In this document: in pieces, positions 1-6,874 of the stretch | How the letters are laid out: every line of letters starts with the position of its first letter | Numbering within the stretch: position 1 is the first letter of the stretch | NCBI GenBank assembly: GCA_964600075.1 | Contig: CAZRIE010000101.1 | Location: forward strand, 1-15,242 | DNA from: CAZRIE01 sp964600075 | Lineage (GTDB): Bacteria > Bacteroidota > Bacteroidia > Flavobacteriales > Flavobacteriaceae | Direction of reading: 5' to 3' | Length of the DNA: 15,242 bases | Made by a program: the position numbers and the translations under genes | The notes under the pieces: model-generated | Database searches by the model: none | What the model was told of the DNA's origin: nothing | The model's input: the letters and a program-made list of their open reading frames with translations, nothing else

Positions 1-1465
1 AATTAGCCGTAATGCCCATACGTTCTATTACCGCTACGAACGGGCCTAGATTTGCAGTAATGCTCGCACTAAGATTTATGGGAATACCGTCTGAAGATGG
101 GTTGATGCCAATTTGCAGGCCATTAAGTTCTACAGGGCCTAAGGTAATGTGTGTGGGCAGTTCAATTTCAAGACCACCGCCACCTTTAAAATAAACCCCG
201 TTGACAGAAGACCAGCCAATAGTAAGATCAAAGCTTCCTTCTATTCCGCCTTCTGGCATAACGCTTTGTAAGAAGCCGTCGGCTCCTCCTAATTTGATGA
301 CTAATTTGCCACCTTTTAATTCTGTTTCTACAAAAATTTCTTGTTGTGCGTTTGAGATAATCGCTCCACCTACCTTAGCACCAAAACTTTTAAATTCGAG
401 TCTACTGCTTTCTGGTGCACCAAGAATAATTGTTGGCTCCCCGCCAGCTTTTTCATATTGAATGCCCGCTGAGAATCGCAGGCCTGAGGGGGGGAGTTGC
501 GGACTGTCAGTTATAATTCCCGTTTCTATTTTTATACCGGAAGGCCGTACCATCATGGCAAGGCCTGCTGAGACGTCAAAACCAAGACTTAACAAAAGTT
601 TTACCTCTTCGCTAAGTTCAATTTCCTCTTCCAAGGCCGATTTCGCGAAAGGCAGTATTGCGAAACCAGGCATTTCAGCTCCTGCTTTGGGAAGTGTTTG
701 CATTCCCAGACCTATTTTGGAGACCAAAGGTTCTGCATTGTCCTCCCAAAGAATGAGTTTAAGGGCAACACCACTTTCATCATCCGGATCATCGGCACTT
801 TCCTTTAGATATTCTTCCATATTTGGATGCAAGTGCTCTTGACGCATTTCCCAGCCAAAGTTATTACCGAGCTCAAAAAGGTTATCAAAAAAATAATCAT
901 GTCTAAAATCTGCAGTACCCCATTTGTAGGCATTTGCAAAAATGGCGGTAGGGTCGTTAAAGAAGTTGCCGATATCGCTCCATGAGATTTCTTTTTTGGT
1001 ATAGGCCAAACGTTTTCCCGAAACCTCGATTTCTTCGACGCGAATGATTCCTATGAGTTGCAATATTTTACCGATTTGTCCGCGCTGTTCGAGCAAATAA
1101 TCGACTGTAAGTGTTTGAATAAGTTGTTCTGGGAATTCATTTTTAAACTCATCTTTATCTACGGTACTAGGCAATGCCCCGTTAGATATGCCGCCAAAAT
1201 CTTTGACTTCATTGATTACCGTGCCAATTTTGTTTGTAAGTTGCCCAATGTTTTCGGTGTTGAAATCGCCAGAAGACAACAGGTCAATTAGAGCCACTAC
1301 GGCGGGTTTGATGGCGTTTATAGGGCCCGCAATACTACTAAAATCCCAACCCAACTCGCGCATGAACTGTACAAAATCTTCTGGACTGTTCAAGCCCTCT
1401 TGCAAAGGTTCGAATACCGTGGCAATTTCTTCGGCCAATAAGACCAATGTATCTTGTTCCGCCAT
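1..1465 (-). CDS. large DUF6603-like protein, N-terminal 488 residues (runs off left edge)
   Basis: I checked every codon of this frame from the ATG at 1465 down to base 2, and it contains no stop, so the gene is open at the window edge. The product starts MAEQDTLVLLAEEI and has no signal peptide or membrane segment. Roughly the first 230 residues look helical and mixed. From about residue 290 the sequence becomes Gly-rich with alternating hydrophobic residues, as in long beta-sheet proteins. The last stretch (about 443-488), with LGPVELNGLQIGI followed by LGPFVAVIERMGI, recalls the large DUF6603 family, whose function I do not know. That match is from memory. The ATG lies 2 bp after the stop of the 402-residue gene upstream, so translational coupling is likely. 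Full length cannot be judged. The family name is moderately sure; the open frame is very sure. Confidence 0.8.
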   Translation of the reverse strand, partial: MAEQDTLVLLAEEIATVFEPLQEGLNSPEDFVQFMRELGWDFSSIAGPINAIKPAVVALIDLLSSGDFNTENIGQLTNKIGTVINEVKDFGGISNGALPSTVDKDEFKNEFPEQLIQTLTVDYLLEQRGQIGKILQLIGIIRVEEIEVSGKRLAYTKKEISWSDIGNFFNDPTAIFANAYKWGTADFRHDYFFDNLFELGNNFGWEMRQEHLHPNMEEYLKESADDPDDESGVALKLILWEDNAEPLVSKIGLGMQTLPKAGAEMPGFAILPFAKSALEEEIELSEEVKLLLSLGFDVSAGLAMMVRPSGIKIETGIITDSPQLPPSGLRFSAGIQYEKAGGEPTIILGAPESSRLEFKSFGAKVGGAIISNAQQEIFVETELKGGKLVIKLGGADGFLQSVMPEGGIEGSFDLTIGWSSVNGVYFKGGGGLEIELPTHITLGPVELNGLQIGINPSSDGIPINLSASITANLGPFVAVIERMGITAN

Positions 1466-1467
1466 AT

Positions 1468-2676
1468 CTAAACGGTTAAAAATAAATCGTCATCTTCCTC
1501 ATCGATTAAGGAAATAGACGGATTTGTATTATTTGTACTGGGATTGAAATTGAAAATGAGATGATTCTTAGTGTCATCCGTTGGGTCTGGGTCTGATGTA
1601 ACCGGAACGATTACCGTATATAAAAACCGTGTACCGGTTGCCCGCAGTTCCTTTTTCTTTTTACTGTAGGTTACGCGCCAAGTAAAGCCATCTAAATATT
1701 CTTGCAACGAATTGAATTCGTATCTCGCATATATTGGGAAGGCATGGGCCGGCGGAGCCTGAAAGTCTTCATGAACTCTTATTGAATTGTGTACCATTTC
1801 TATTCTCATCGCTTGATTGCCTGGATCAGTATTTACCTCGGTTCTGGTGTAGCGTGTTCTCTGTCGTACAGCGCGAAATGCTTTCGGGAAACGCAAATTC
1901 ATGCGAACTATTGGATTGCCACGCCTGGGTAAAATAGGAGGCTCAAAATTGATGCGATGTCGTATAGTACGTTTTCCCATGCCTACATTTCGGGGTACCC
2001 ATTTTTCCCACCATTCGTCCTCCAAAAAGTGACCACCAGCAGCATCGATAAAGAAAAAACTTTCATCTTTAAAAACTTGAATGAGATTGGAACGGGCATC
2101 TCTGCCCCGGAAACGGGTTAAAGATGAAATTTGGAACTGGTATCCGAAATATTCCATATGACCAGCATTGGGAAGTCTATGCACTACGTGATAATGCTTG
2201 GGAGCGCTTACAGGAACATCATTGCCCAGAACTTCTTTTAATTTTTCGAGAAACGGGCGGGCAAAATCTTGACCTATAAGGCAGCCTCTGATATGAACTG
2301 CGGTAGTATCGTTTTTAGCGTCATCTTCAAATTCAAAGGCATCGGTCGAGTCAACAATATTTGCTAAAACCTCAAAAGTGGTATTAGCTTCGGCCCTGCC
2401 ATCTCCATCGACATCTACTGTTTCAAATTGAATTTGCATCCAACCGCTGTCATTGCCATGAGTGCCTATATATACCTTTCGCAACGGTCTGTCAATGTCA
2501 CTATTAAAGTTTATTGTTAAGAAAAAATCGTCTAAACGTCGGATTCTTACACGTCGATTTGAAACGCTTTCATGTTGCTTAGTGACGATAAGCTCCGTTT
2601 CCTCACGTCTTCGAAACAAATCTCTCACTCCTCTATCATAGGCGGTTCTTCCCGGCGCGAACATATAATCTTTCAT
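1468..2676 (-). CDS. hypothetical 402-residue protein with a putative caspase-like (clan CD) His/Cys pair
   Basis: I do not recognise this as a named family. A hydrophobic strand (KVYIGTHGN, residues 67-75) places His73 in a G-T-H-G motif. A second strand ending in HIRGCLIG (128-135) places Cys132 in a G-C motif, followed by a helix (FARPFLEKLKEVLG) and a strand running into VSAPKHYH. This layout is typical of caspase-hemoglobinase folds such as CHAT, C25 and DUF4347 proteins, where His and Cys end adjacent strands. That assignment is inference, and catalysis is unproven. The rest (about 180-402) has aromatic and Arg-rich strands and a very acidic tail (IDEEDDDLF). There is no signal peptide. 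It is tightly linked to the DUF6603-like gene. The ATG at 2676 is used; Met5 is an alternative start. Confidence 0.85.
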   Translation of the reverse strand: MKDYMFAPGRTAYDRGVRDLFRRREETELIVTKQHESVSNRRVRIRRLDDFFLTINFNSDIDRPLRKVYIGTHGNDSGWMQIQFETVDVDGDGRAEANTTFEVLANIVDSTDAFEFEDDAKNDTTAVHIRGCLIGQDFARPFLEKLKEVLGNDVPVSAPKHYHVVHRLPNAGHMEYFGYQFQISSLTRFRGRDARSNLIQVFKDESFFFIDAAGGHFLEDEWWEKWVPRNVGMGKRTIRHRINFEPPILPRRGNPIVRMNLRFPKAFRAVRQRTRYTRTEVNTDPGNQAMRIEMVHNSIRVHEDFQAPPAHAFPIYARYEFNSLQEYLDGFTWRVTYSKKKKELRATGTRFLYTVIVPVTSDPDPTDDTKNHLIFNFNPSTNNTNPSISLIDEEDDDLFLTV

Positions 2677-2718
2677 AACTACGAAATGTTAATCCTTGAA
2701 ATTACCCGAAGTTGAACA

Positions 2719-2745
2719 AAAACCCAATCCCCATTTTTGGGGATT
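2719..2745 (-). terminator. rho-independent terminator after the PAS-LuxR gene
   Basis: Perfect 7-bp inverted repeat AATCCCC (2726-2732) / GGGGATT (2739-2745) with a 6-base loop. Read on the minus strand it is followed by GGGTTTTTG, giving a U tract. It begins 14 bases past the end of the regulator gene and therefore separates that gene's transcript from the 402-residue gene downstream, which must then have its own promoter within about 50 bp. I could not pick out a convincing promoter there. Confidence 0.75.
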
Positions 2746-2759
2746 TTATGAGTAAAGAC

Positions 2760-3422
2760 CTACAAGTCAAGATATCGATAAGCATCACGAATCAAGTGCG
2801 CTGTATTTCGTGCGTTGAATTTCTCGATTAAATTCTTGCGGTGCGAGACTGCCGTATGATTGCTTATATGCAGTTTTTCTGCAATCTCTTTTGAAGAAAA
2901 CCCAGAGCCAAGAAGTTTTAATACCTCAAGTTCACGATCTGAGATATTCTTAAGAAGTTGAACGGAAGGAAATTTTCCAGTATTTTTTTTACTTAGCTGT
3001 ATAAAAAGCATCTTATACCCTTCATAATCGAAGATTTCAGTTTTTTGACTGAGACCTAGGCATTGACCGGTACTCATTTTTATTCTAAACAGTTTGTTTA
3101 CAAAACAATTATCTGAGCAGGACGGAGCCCCATTACAAAAAAGTCGTAAATACCGCAGGTAATCAAAACGATCATTAGGATGGATTATTTTGAGGAGTTC
3201 GGGCAGGTCCGTTCGAAATATATATTCACGGGAATAACCTGTTAAGTTCTTAATTGCCTCACTGCAATAGGCGATTTTATTTTTAGAAAGATTGACAATG
3301 ACACCGGCGCCCGAGCTATCTTGAAGACGGTCAAATGCCGAAAATTTACTAGTTTCGGCGGCAGTCATATATGCGGTAATCCCTCCGTGCATACTAAAAT
3401 TGGATTTTCCTGGGGGAATCAA
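2760..3422 (-). CDS. PAS domain - LuxR-type HTH transcriptional regulator
   Basis: A 220-residue DNA-binding regulator. Residues about 37-142 read as a PAS domain (NLTGYSREYIF and the HPNDR motif at 81-85 are typical). Residues 159-217 are a GerE/LuxR helix-turn-helix (SDRELEVLKLLGSGFSSKEI, then a recognition helix around HISNHTAVSHRKNL). There is no receiver domain with a phosphorylatable Asp, so this is not a classical two-component response regulator; the signal probably enters through PAS. The PAS part holds Cys53, Cys96, Cys102, Cys106 and Cys121, an unusually dense set that could bind metal or sense redox (inference). It ends at its own terminator. It lies next to the 402-residue/DUF6603-like pair on the same strand and may regulate it, but no operator was identified. 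Met11 or Met19 are possible alternative starts. Confidence 0.9.
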   Translation of the reverse strand: MIPPGKSNFSMHGGITAYMTAAETSKFSAFDRLQDSSGAGVIVNLSKNKIAYCSEAIKNLTGYSREYIFRTDLPELLKIIHPNDRFDYLRYLRLFCNGAPSCSDNCFVNKLFRIKMSTGQCLGLSQKTEIFDYEGYKMLFIQLSKKNTGKFPSVQLLKNISDRELEVLKLLGSGFSSKEIAEKLHISNHTAVSHRKNLIEKFNARNTAHLIRDAYRYLDL

Positions 3423-3493
3423 TAACTAAGATACCAATTAAATCGATTGAAAGTACTTCTGAATCGTCAAAAACTTGCGAACACAGGTAATTT

Positions 3494-3790
3494 GGTTCGG
3501 TTGTGTTTTTCGTGAGGCCCAACGAAGATATTTATGAAGGTCAGGTTATCGGGGAGAATTCCCGAGGTGACGATATGACCTTCAATATCACAAAAACTAA
3601 AAAACGCTCTAAAGTAATTTTTTCTGGAGCGGACGATAAGGCCAAAATTGTTCCGGCCATAAAATTCTCTTTGGAGGAAGCACTGGAATATATTCAAAAA
3701 GATGAGTATGTCGAAGTGACCCCGAAGCATCTACGGCTTCGTAAAATCTACTTGACCGAAGTGGAGCGGAAACCGAACAAAATCGCTTAA
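3494..3790 (+). pseudogene. typA: 3'-terminal fragment of typA/bipA (translational GTPase TypA)
   Basis: About 95 codons match the extreme C-terminus of TypA/BipA, a ribosome-binding GTPase usually of about 600 residues. FFVRPNEDIYEGQVIGENSR and SLEEALEYIQKDEYVEVTP, then LRLRKIYL, are hallmark TypA C-terminal sequence. The similarity starts near 3494, six bases after an in-frame TAA (3488-3490). The only nearby start is a GTG at 3503, which lies inside conserved TypA sequence, so this is not a designed start. None of the G, EF-G-like or domain III regions is present. The KKRSKVIFSG stretch differs from what I expect of the family (KKLTNMRASG-like), suggesting drift. A strong terminator follows directly. 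I read it as a remnant left by recombination or duplication, with a complete typA expected elsewhere. A translated small protein cannot be excluded. Confidence 0.8.
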
Positions 3791-3797
3791 ATATGTA

Positions 3798-3822
3798 AAC
3801 CCTGAATTTTTCAGGGTTTTTT
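3798..3822 (+). terminator. rho-independent terminator after the typA fragment
   Basis: Perfect 9-bp inverted repeat AACCCTGAA (3798-3806) / TTCAGGGTT (3810-3818) with a 3-base loop, running into six T (3817-3822). It begins eight bases after the fragment's stop codon, where the native typA terminator would be. This supports the view that the whole 3' end of a typA locus was copied or left behind. Confidence 0.85.
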
Positions 3823-3913
3823 CTTTCCAAAATTTCCGAGTCTACTTAGTATATTCTCAAAATTGAACCCTAAATTTTATAGCTTTTATAATTATGGGTT
3901 GAACGTTATTTTT

Positions 3914-3940
3914 TTGACGTGTCTTACCCGATAATATGTA
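3914..3940 (+). promoter_or_regulatory. possible promoter of the SDR-lipoprotein pair
   Basis: TTGACG at 3914-3919 and an AT-rich TATGTA at 3935-3940 (15-bp spacing), about 45 bp upstream of the dehydrogenase ATG and downstream of the preceding terminator. The -10 side does not match the flavobacterial TAnnTTTG consensus, so this is a weak call. Apart from this, nothing is visible between 3823 and 3982. Confidence 0.3.
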
Positions 3941-3982
3941 TAACTTAAAAGAGTCAAGACTAACTCATAAACTATTTTAAGT

Positions 3983-4771
3983 ATGCAATTAAAGGACAAA
4001 AAAGTTTTAATAACAGGAGGATCTCGGGGTATCGGTAAATGTATGATCGATGAACTTGTAAAATACGGGGTTCAAGATATTGCGGTAATCGCACGTGATA
4101 AGAAAAAACTAAAAGAGCTCCGAACCACTTTCGAAGAAGTCAGATTTATTCTTGTTACTGGAGATGTGTCCGATATCGGCGTATTACGTGAAATGGCGGC
4201 AAAGGTCGAAGATAAATGGGGTAGTCTTGATGTACTTATCAATAATGCGGGTATCGTTTCAGCAGGGCCACTCGAAGATCTTTCCGATGAAGATATTTAT
4301 GACCAAGTAGCGGTAAATTTGACCCCCGTGTTTTTCTTGACTAAATATTGTCTACCATTGTTGAAAGCTTCACAAGAGGCAGCCATTTTGAACGTTTCTT
4401 CCGGATTAGGACTTATAGGTATGCCCTTCTATTCGGTTTATGCTAGTACGAAAGCAGCTATCCGTCAATTTTCCGATTCCTTACGGCGCGAGCTACAACC
4501 TTTTCCCATTTCGGTAACCTGTGTTTACCCTACGGCGACCGATACTGAAATGATGCAGACGTCTCAAGCAAAAAACATGGATTCTTCGGAGTTTGTGGCC
4601 GAAAAGTCCATTCAGGCCATGATCGACAAAGAATTACATGTCATTTTTGGAGGGGAGCAGCGACTAAAGGATAATAAAACGAATTTTGAATCTCCTGAGA
4701 AATTGGACGAACAGATTGCCGGTAGTTACGATGAACGAAAGGAAGCAAGTAGCTCCCATAAATCGGTATAG
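3983..4771 (+). CDS. short-chain dehydrogenase/reductase (SDR), DltE-like
   Basis: A 262-residue classical SDR, an NAD(P)-dependent oxidoreductase. The cofactor motif TGGSRGIG is at 11-18, the NNAG motif at 87-90, and the structural Asn at 112 (VNLTP). The catalytic set is Ser140 (NVSS), Tyr153 and Lys157 (YASTK). PTATDTEM (183-190) follows the usual PG-like motif position. Arg38 after the second strand (IARDK) favours NADP(H), by family rule. The last 40 or so residues are a charged, low-complexity tail beyond the usual fold. The substrate cannot be told; the best resemblance is to the DltE/YdfG-like group. The lipoprotein gene begins 18 bp downstream on the same strand, so the two are probably co-transcribed. 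All core residues are present, so the enzyme looks functional. Confidence 0.92.
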   Translation: MQLKDKKVLITGGSRGIGKCMIDELVKYGVQDIAVIARDKKKLKELRTTFEEVRFILVTGDVSDIGVLREMAAKVEDKWGSLDVLINNAGIVSAGPLEDLSDEDIYDQVAVNLTPVFFLTKYCLPLLKASQEAAILNVSSGLGLIGMPFYSVYASTKAAIRQFSDSLRRELQPFPISVTCVYPTATDTEMMQTSQAKNMDSSEFVAEKSIQAMIDKELHVIFGGEQRLKDNKTNFESPEKLDEQIAGSYDERKEASSSHKSV

Positions 4772-4789
4772 TATTAATATTATAATAGT

Positions 4790-5701
4790 ATGAAGAAAAG
4801 CATTTTTTTGCTCTCCATTTTAGCGATGAACGTACTGGTTGGGTGTAATGAAAAAACGGCTAAAGAAAGTAGGACTGATAGTGCGGGAGCTAAGAAGACG
4901 ATGGAAAACGGATTGATGGTCCCAGAAACTTGGATAAGGAGCAGGGTGGGGAAAGCCGAAGAAAAGCTCAACACTACTGAAGTGGGAACAGTAGTATGGA
5001 ATGCTATGGAAGCTCATGGCGGTCTTGCCAGATGGTATTGTAACGGTTCATTCGCCTTTCGGTTCAACTACCAACCTTTAGATGGTAGTACTCAAAGAGA
5101 CAGTTATCAGACCGTAGATACTTGGAGCAATCGCGCAAGACATACTAGTGCAGCTGACAGTACCGCGCATTTTGGGTGGACGGGAGAGAAGGCTTGGATA
5201 CAGGCCAAAGATAGTACCGCATTCGCTTATGACACTCGATTTTGGGCGCTGACACCGTATTACTTTCTGGCGCAGCCCTTTGTTCTTGACGGAGAAGGTG
5301 TCAATCTTGAACTGCTATCACAAATCACGTAAAAGGGTAAGGTTCAAGATGTAGTGAAGGTTACTTTTGATTCCGGTACGGGCGATGCACCAGATGATTA
5401 CTACGTGCTCTATTTTACGAAAGACACACATCGGTTAAGTGCTATTCGATACATCGTCTCCTATCCTGGGTATTTTAAAAAGGGAGAGCATTTACCCGAA
5501 AAGTTTATGGAAGTGATCGGGGAGAATATTGTCAATGGAATCTTATTTCCGACCGATTACAAAACGTATTGGCTTACCGAGAATCAAAAGCCCGGGGAAT
5601 ATATCACCAAAATAGAGGTAAGCGATGTTCACTTTATCAATACCCTGAAAAACGGTTTTTTTGATATGCCGGAAGATGCCGAAAATTTAGAGGGTCGATA
5701 A
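4790..5701 (+). pseudogene. DUF6503-like lipoprotein gene interrupted by an in-frame TAA
   Basis: The reading frame opens with a lipoprotein signal peptide (MKKSIFLLSI, lipobox LVGC, lipidated Cys19). A body with an EAHGGLARW motif and a GWTGEKAWIQ stretch follows. After 180 residues the frame meets a TAA at 5330-5332 (SQIT, stop, KGKVQDVVKVTF). The same frame then continues without a gap for 122 codons through GDAPDDYYVLYF to a TAA at 5699-5701. Family resemblance (DUF6503-like Bacteroidota periplasmic or surface lipoproteins, function unknown) spans both halves, so this was one gene of about 303 codons. The stop is one base from a Tyr codon (TAT or TAC). Alternatives are a sequencing error, or two separately translated halves using the GTG at 5354; the latter is unlikely. 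It lies 18 bp after the SDR gene, probably in one operon. Confidence 0.75.
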
Positions 5702-5733
5702 ACAAACTGAACAAAAATACCCGCTACTATTAA

Positions 5734-5937
5734 GAAGGGACTTTTTTATCATCCTTTCAGCCAAAAATTTCAAATCCTTGGGAAAAAGAACTTGGTGACG
5801 AAGTTACTTTTGAGATTTATGAAGATTCCAATCAGTCAAGGACTGAAGTTACCGCAGTACTTCAAGTTTTCTTGTCTCAAGAGAAGGAAGCCGAACAGAT
5901 TTTCGAGCAAATTTCCGATGAAAAAAAAGAAGTTTGA
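5734..5937 (+). pseudogene. possible decayed coding remnant without a start codon
   Basis: Between 5702 and 6045 no intact gene is present. A plus-strand frame free of stops runs from 5734 to the TGA at 5935-5937. It reads like real protein: ISNPWEKELGDEVTFEIYED, then TEVTAVLQVFLSQEKEAEQI and a charged end. It has no ATG, and a TAA precedes it at 5731. I do not recognise the family. Its amphipathic, Glu-rich character suggests the 3' end of a lost gene. The flanks (5702-5733 and 5938-6045) are AT-rich with no clear terminator, so how the plus-strand genes and the convergent kinase gene are insulated is not visible. Confidence 0.35.
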
Positions 5938-6045
5938 TTTATACTATTAAACCAATCATAGATATCGATAAACAGGTATAGAAAATTTCGACCTTTTTGC
6001 AGCAAGAAAATATAAACTGAAACAGAAGGACAAAATCAGAATATC

Positions 6046-6795
6046 TTAATCCCTCGGGGCCTGATGCAAAGCCGCCGCCGCAGCACCAACGATGCCTGCC
6101 GAGTTTCTCAATTCAGCCGGAACAACAGGCGTATCTATTTTGATACAGTCTTTGTATTCTTCAAAATCTTTTGAAGCCCCACCACCAAGAACAATAAAAT
6201 CTGGGGAGATAAGCAGTTCGACCACTTCCAAGAACTTATTAAAGCGCTTGCCCCATTTTTTATAGGTCAGGCCCTCGCGCTCTTTGGCCGAATCTGCCGC
6301 CCAGAGTTCTATCTTTTTATATTTTTTATATGGAATCTGGCCAAGTTCAAAATTCGGTAGGAGTTCACCATCCCAAAAGGCACCACTGCCGAGGCCCGTT
6401 CCAATGGTAATCATAACTACCAAACCTTGTTTACCTTTTCCAATGCCATAATTCATAGTGGCATAACCAGCAGCATCGGCATCGTTAACTACGGTAACTG
6501 GAAGGCCTGTAGCTTCGCTGAATAGTTCCTTTACATTGACCCCTAACCATTCTTTGTGCAGATTGCCGGCTGATTTGCAAACGCCATGTTTGATAATCGT
6601 GGGGAATCCTACGCCGACCGGACCCTTATGATCAAAGTGTTTTACGATTTCGGTTATAACTTCGGCCATTTCATTGGGCTTTCTAGAGGCTGGAGTTGGT
6701 ATACGATGTCTTTTCGTTAATATTTCGCCTGTTAAAGAATTTACCAAAGCCCCTTTCATGCCAGAGCCGCCAACGTCGATACCAAGAACTATCAT
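6046..6795 (-). CDS. ppgK: ROK-family kinase, polyphosphate glucokinase-like
   Basis: A 249-residue sugar kinase of the ROK / polyphosphate glucokinase type, which phosphorylates glucose using polyphosphate (or ATP) to give glucose-6-phosphate in the cytoplasm. The N-terminal phosphate loop is GIDVGGSGMKGALV (5-18). The catalytic Asp is D105 in NDADAAG (104-110). A second phosphate motif is TIGTGLGSG (130-138), the sugar-side motif is FELGQ (149-153), and the adenosine/polyP-side motif is VLGGGASK (202-209). The Cys-rich zinc motif of ROK repressors and ATP-glucokinases is absent, which agrees with the PpgK group. Length and C-terminus (NSAGIVGAAAAAL) fit that group. It is the last gene of the minus-strand run, 79 bp after the sulfatase. 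True polyphosphate preference cannot be read from sequence. Confidence 0.9.
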   Translation of the reverse strand: MIVLGIDVGGSGMKGALVNSLTGEILTKRHRIPTPASRKPNEMAEVITEIVKHFDHKGPVGVGFPTIIKHGVCKSAGNLHKEWLGVNVKELFSEATGLPVTVVNDADAAGYATMNYGIGKGKQGLVVMITIGTGLGSGAFWDGELLPNFELGQIPYKKYKKIELWAADSAKEREGLTYKKWGKRFNKFLEVVELLISPDFIVLGGGASKDFEEYKDCIKIDTPVVPAELRNSAGIVGAAAAALHQAPRD

Positions 6796-6874
6796 TATAT
6801 TTTTTTAGTGATTAAAGAGTGGCAAAGTAACAAAAACTTTCTATAGAAGTATCCTGCCCTATCGTGCATTTGCT

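Noticed and set aside
12..1517. Several short plus-strand open frames over the left edge (for example 12-194, 462-842, 1188-1517)
   Set aside because: They lie antisense to the continuous 488-codon minus-strand frame, are mutually out of frame and have no protein-like families.
3503..3790. Fragment as an independent small gene starting at GTG 3503
   Set aside because: The GTG lies within conserved TypA sequence and similarity begins before it, so it reads as a truncated remnant.
4780..5017. Minus-strand open frames over the lipoprotein gene start
   Set aside because: Antisense to a clear signal peptide and lipobox on the plus strand.
5354..5701. Second half of the lipoprotein as its own gene from GTG 5354
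   Set aside because: Same frame as the first half, no signal peptide, and the family similarity runs across the stop codon.
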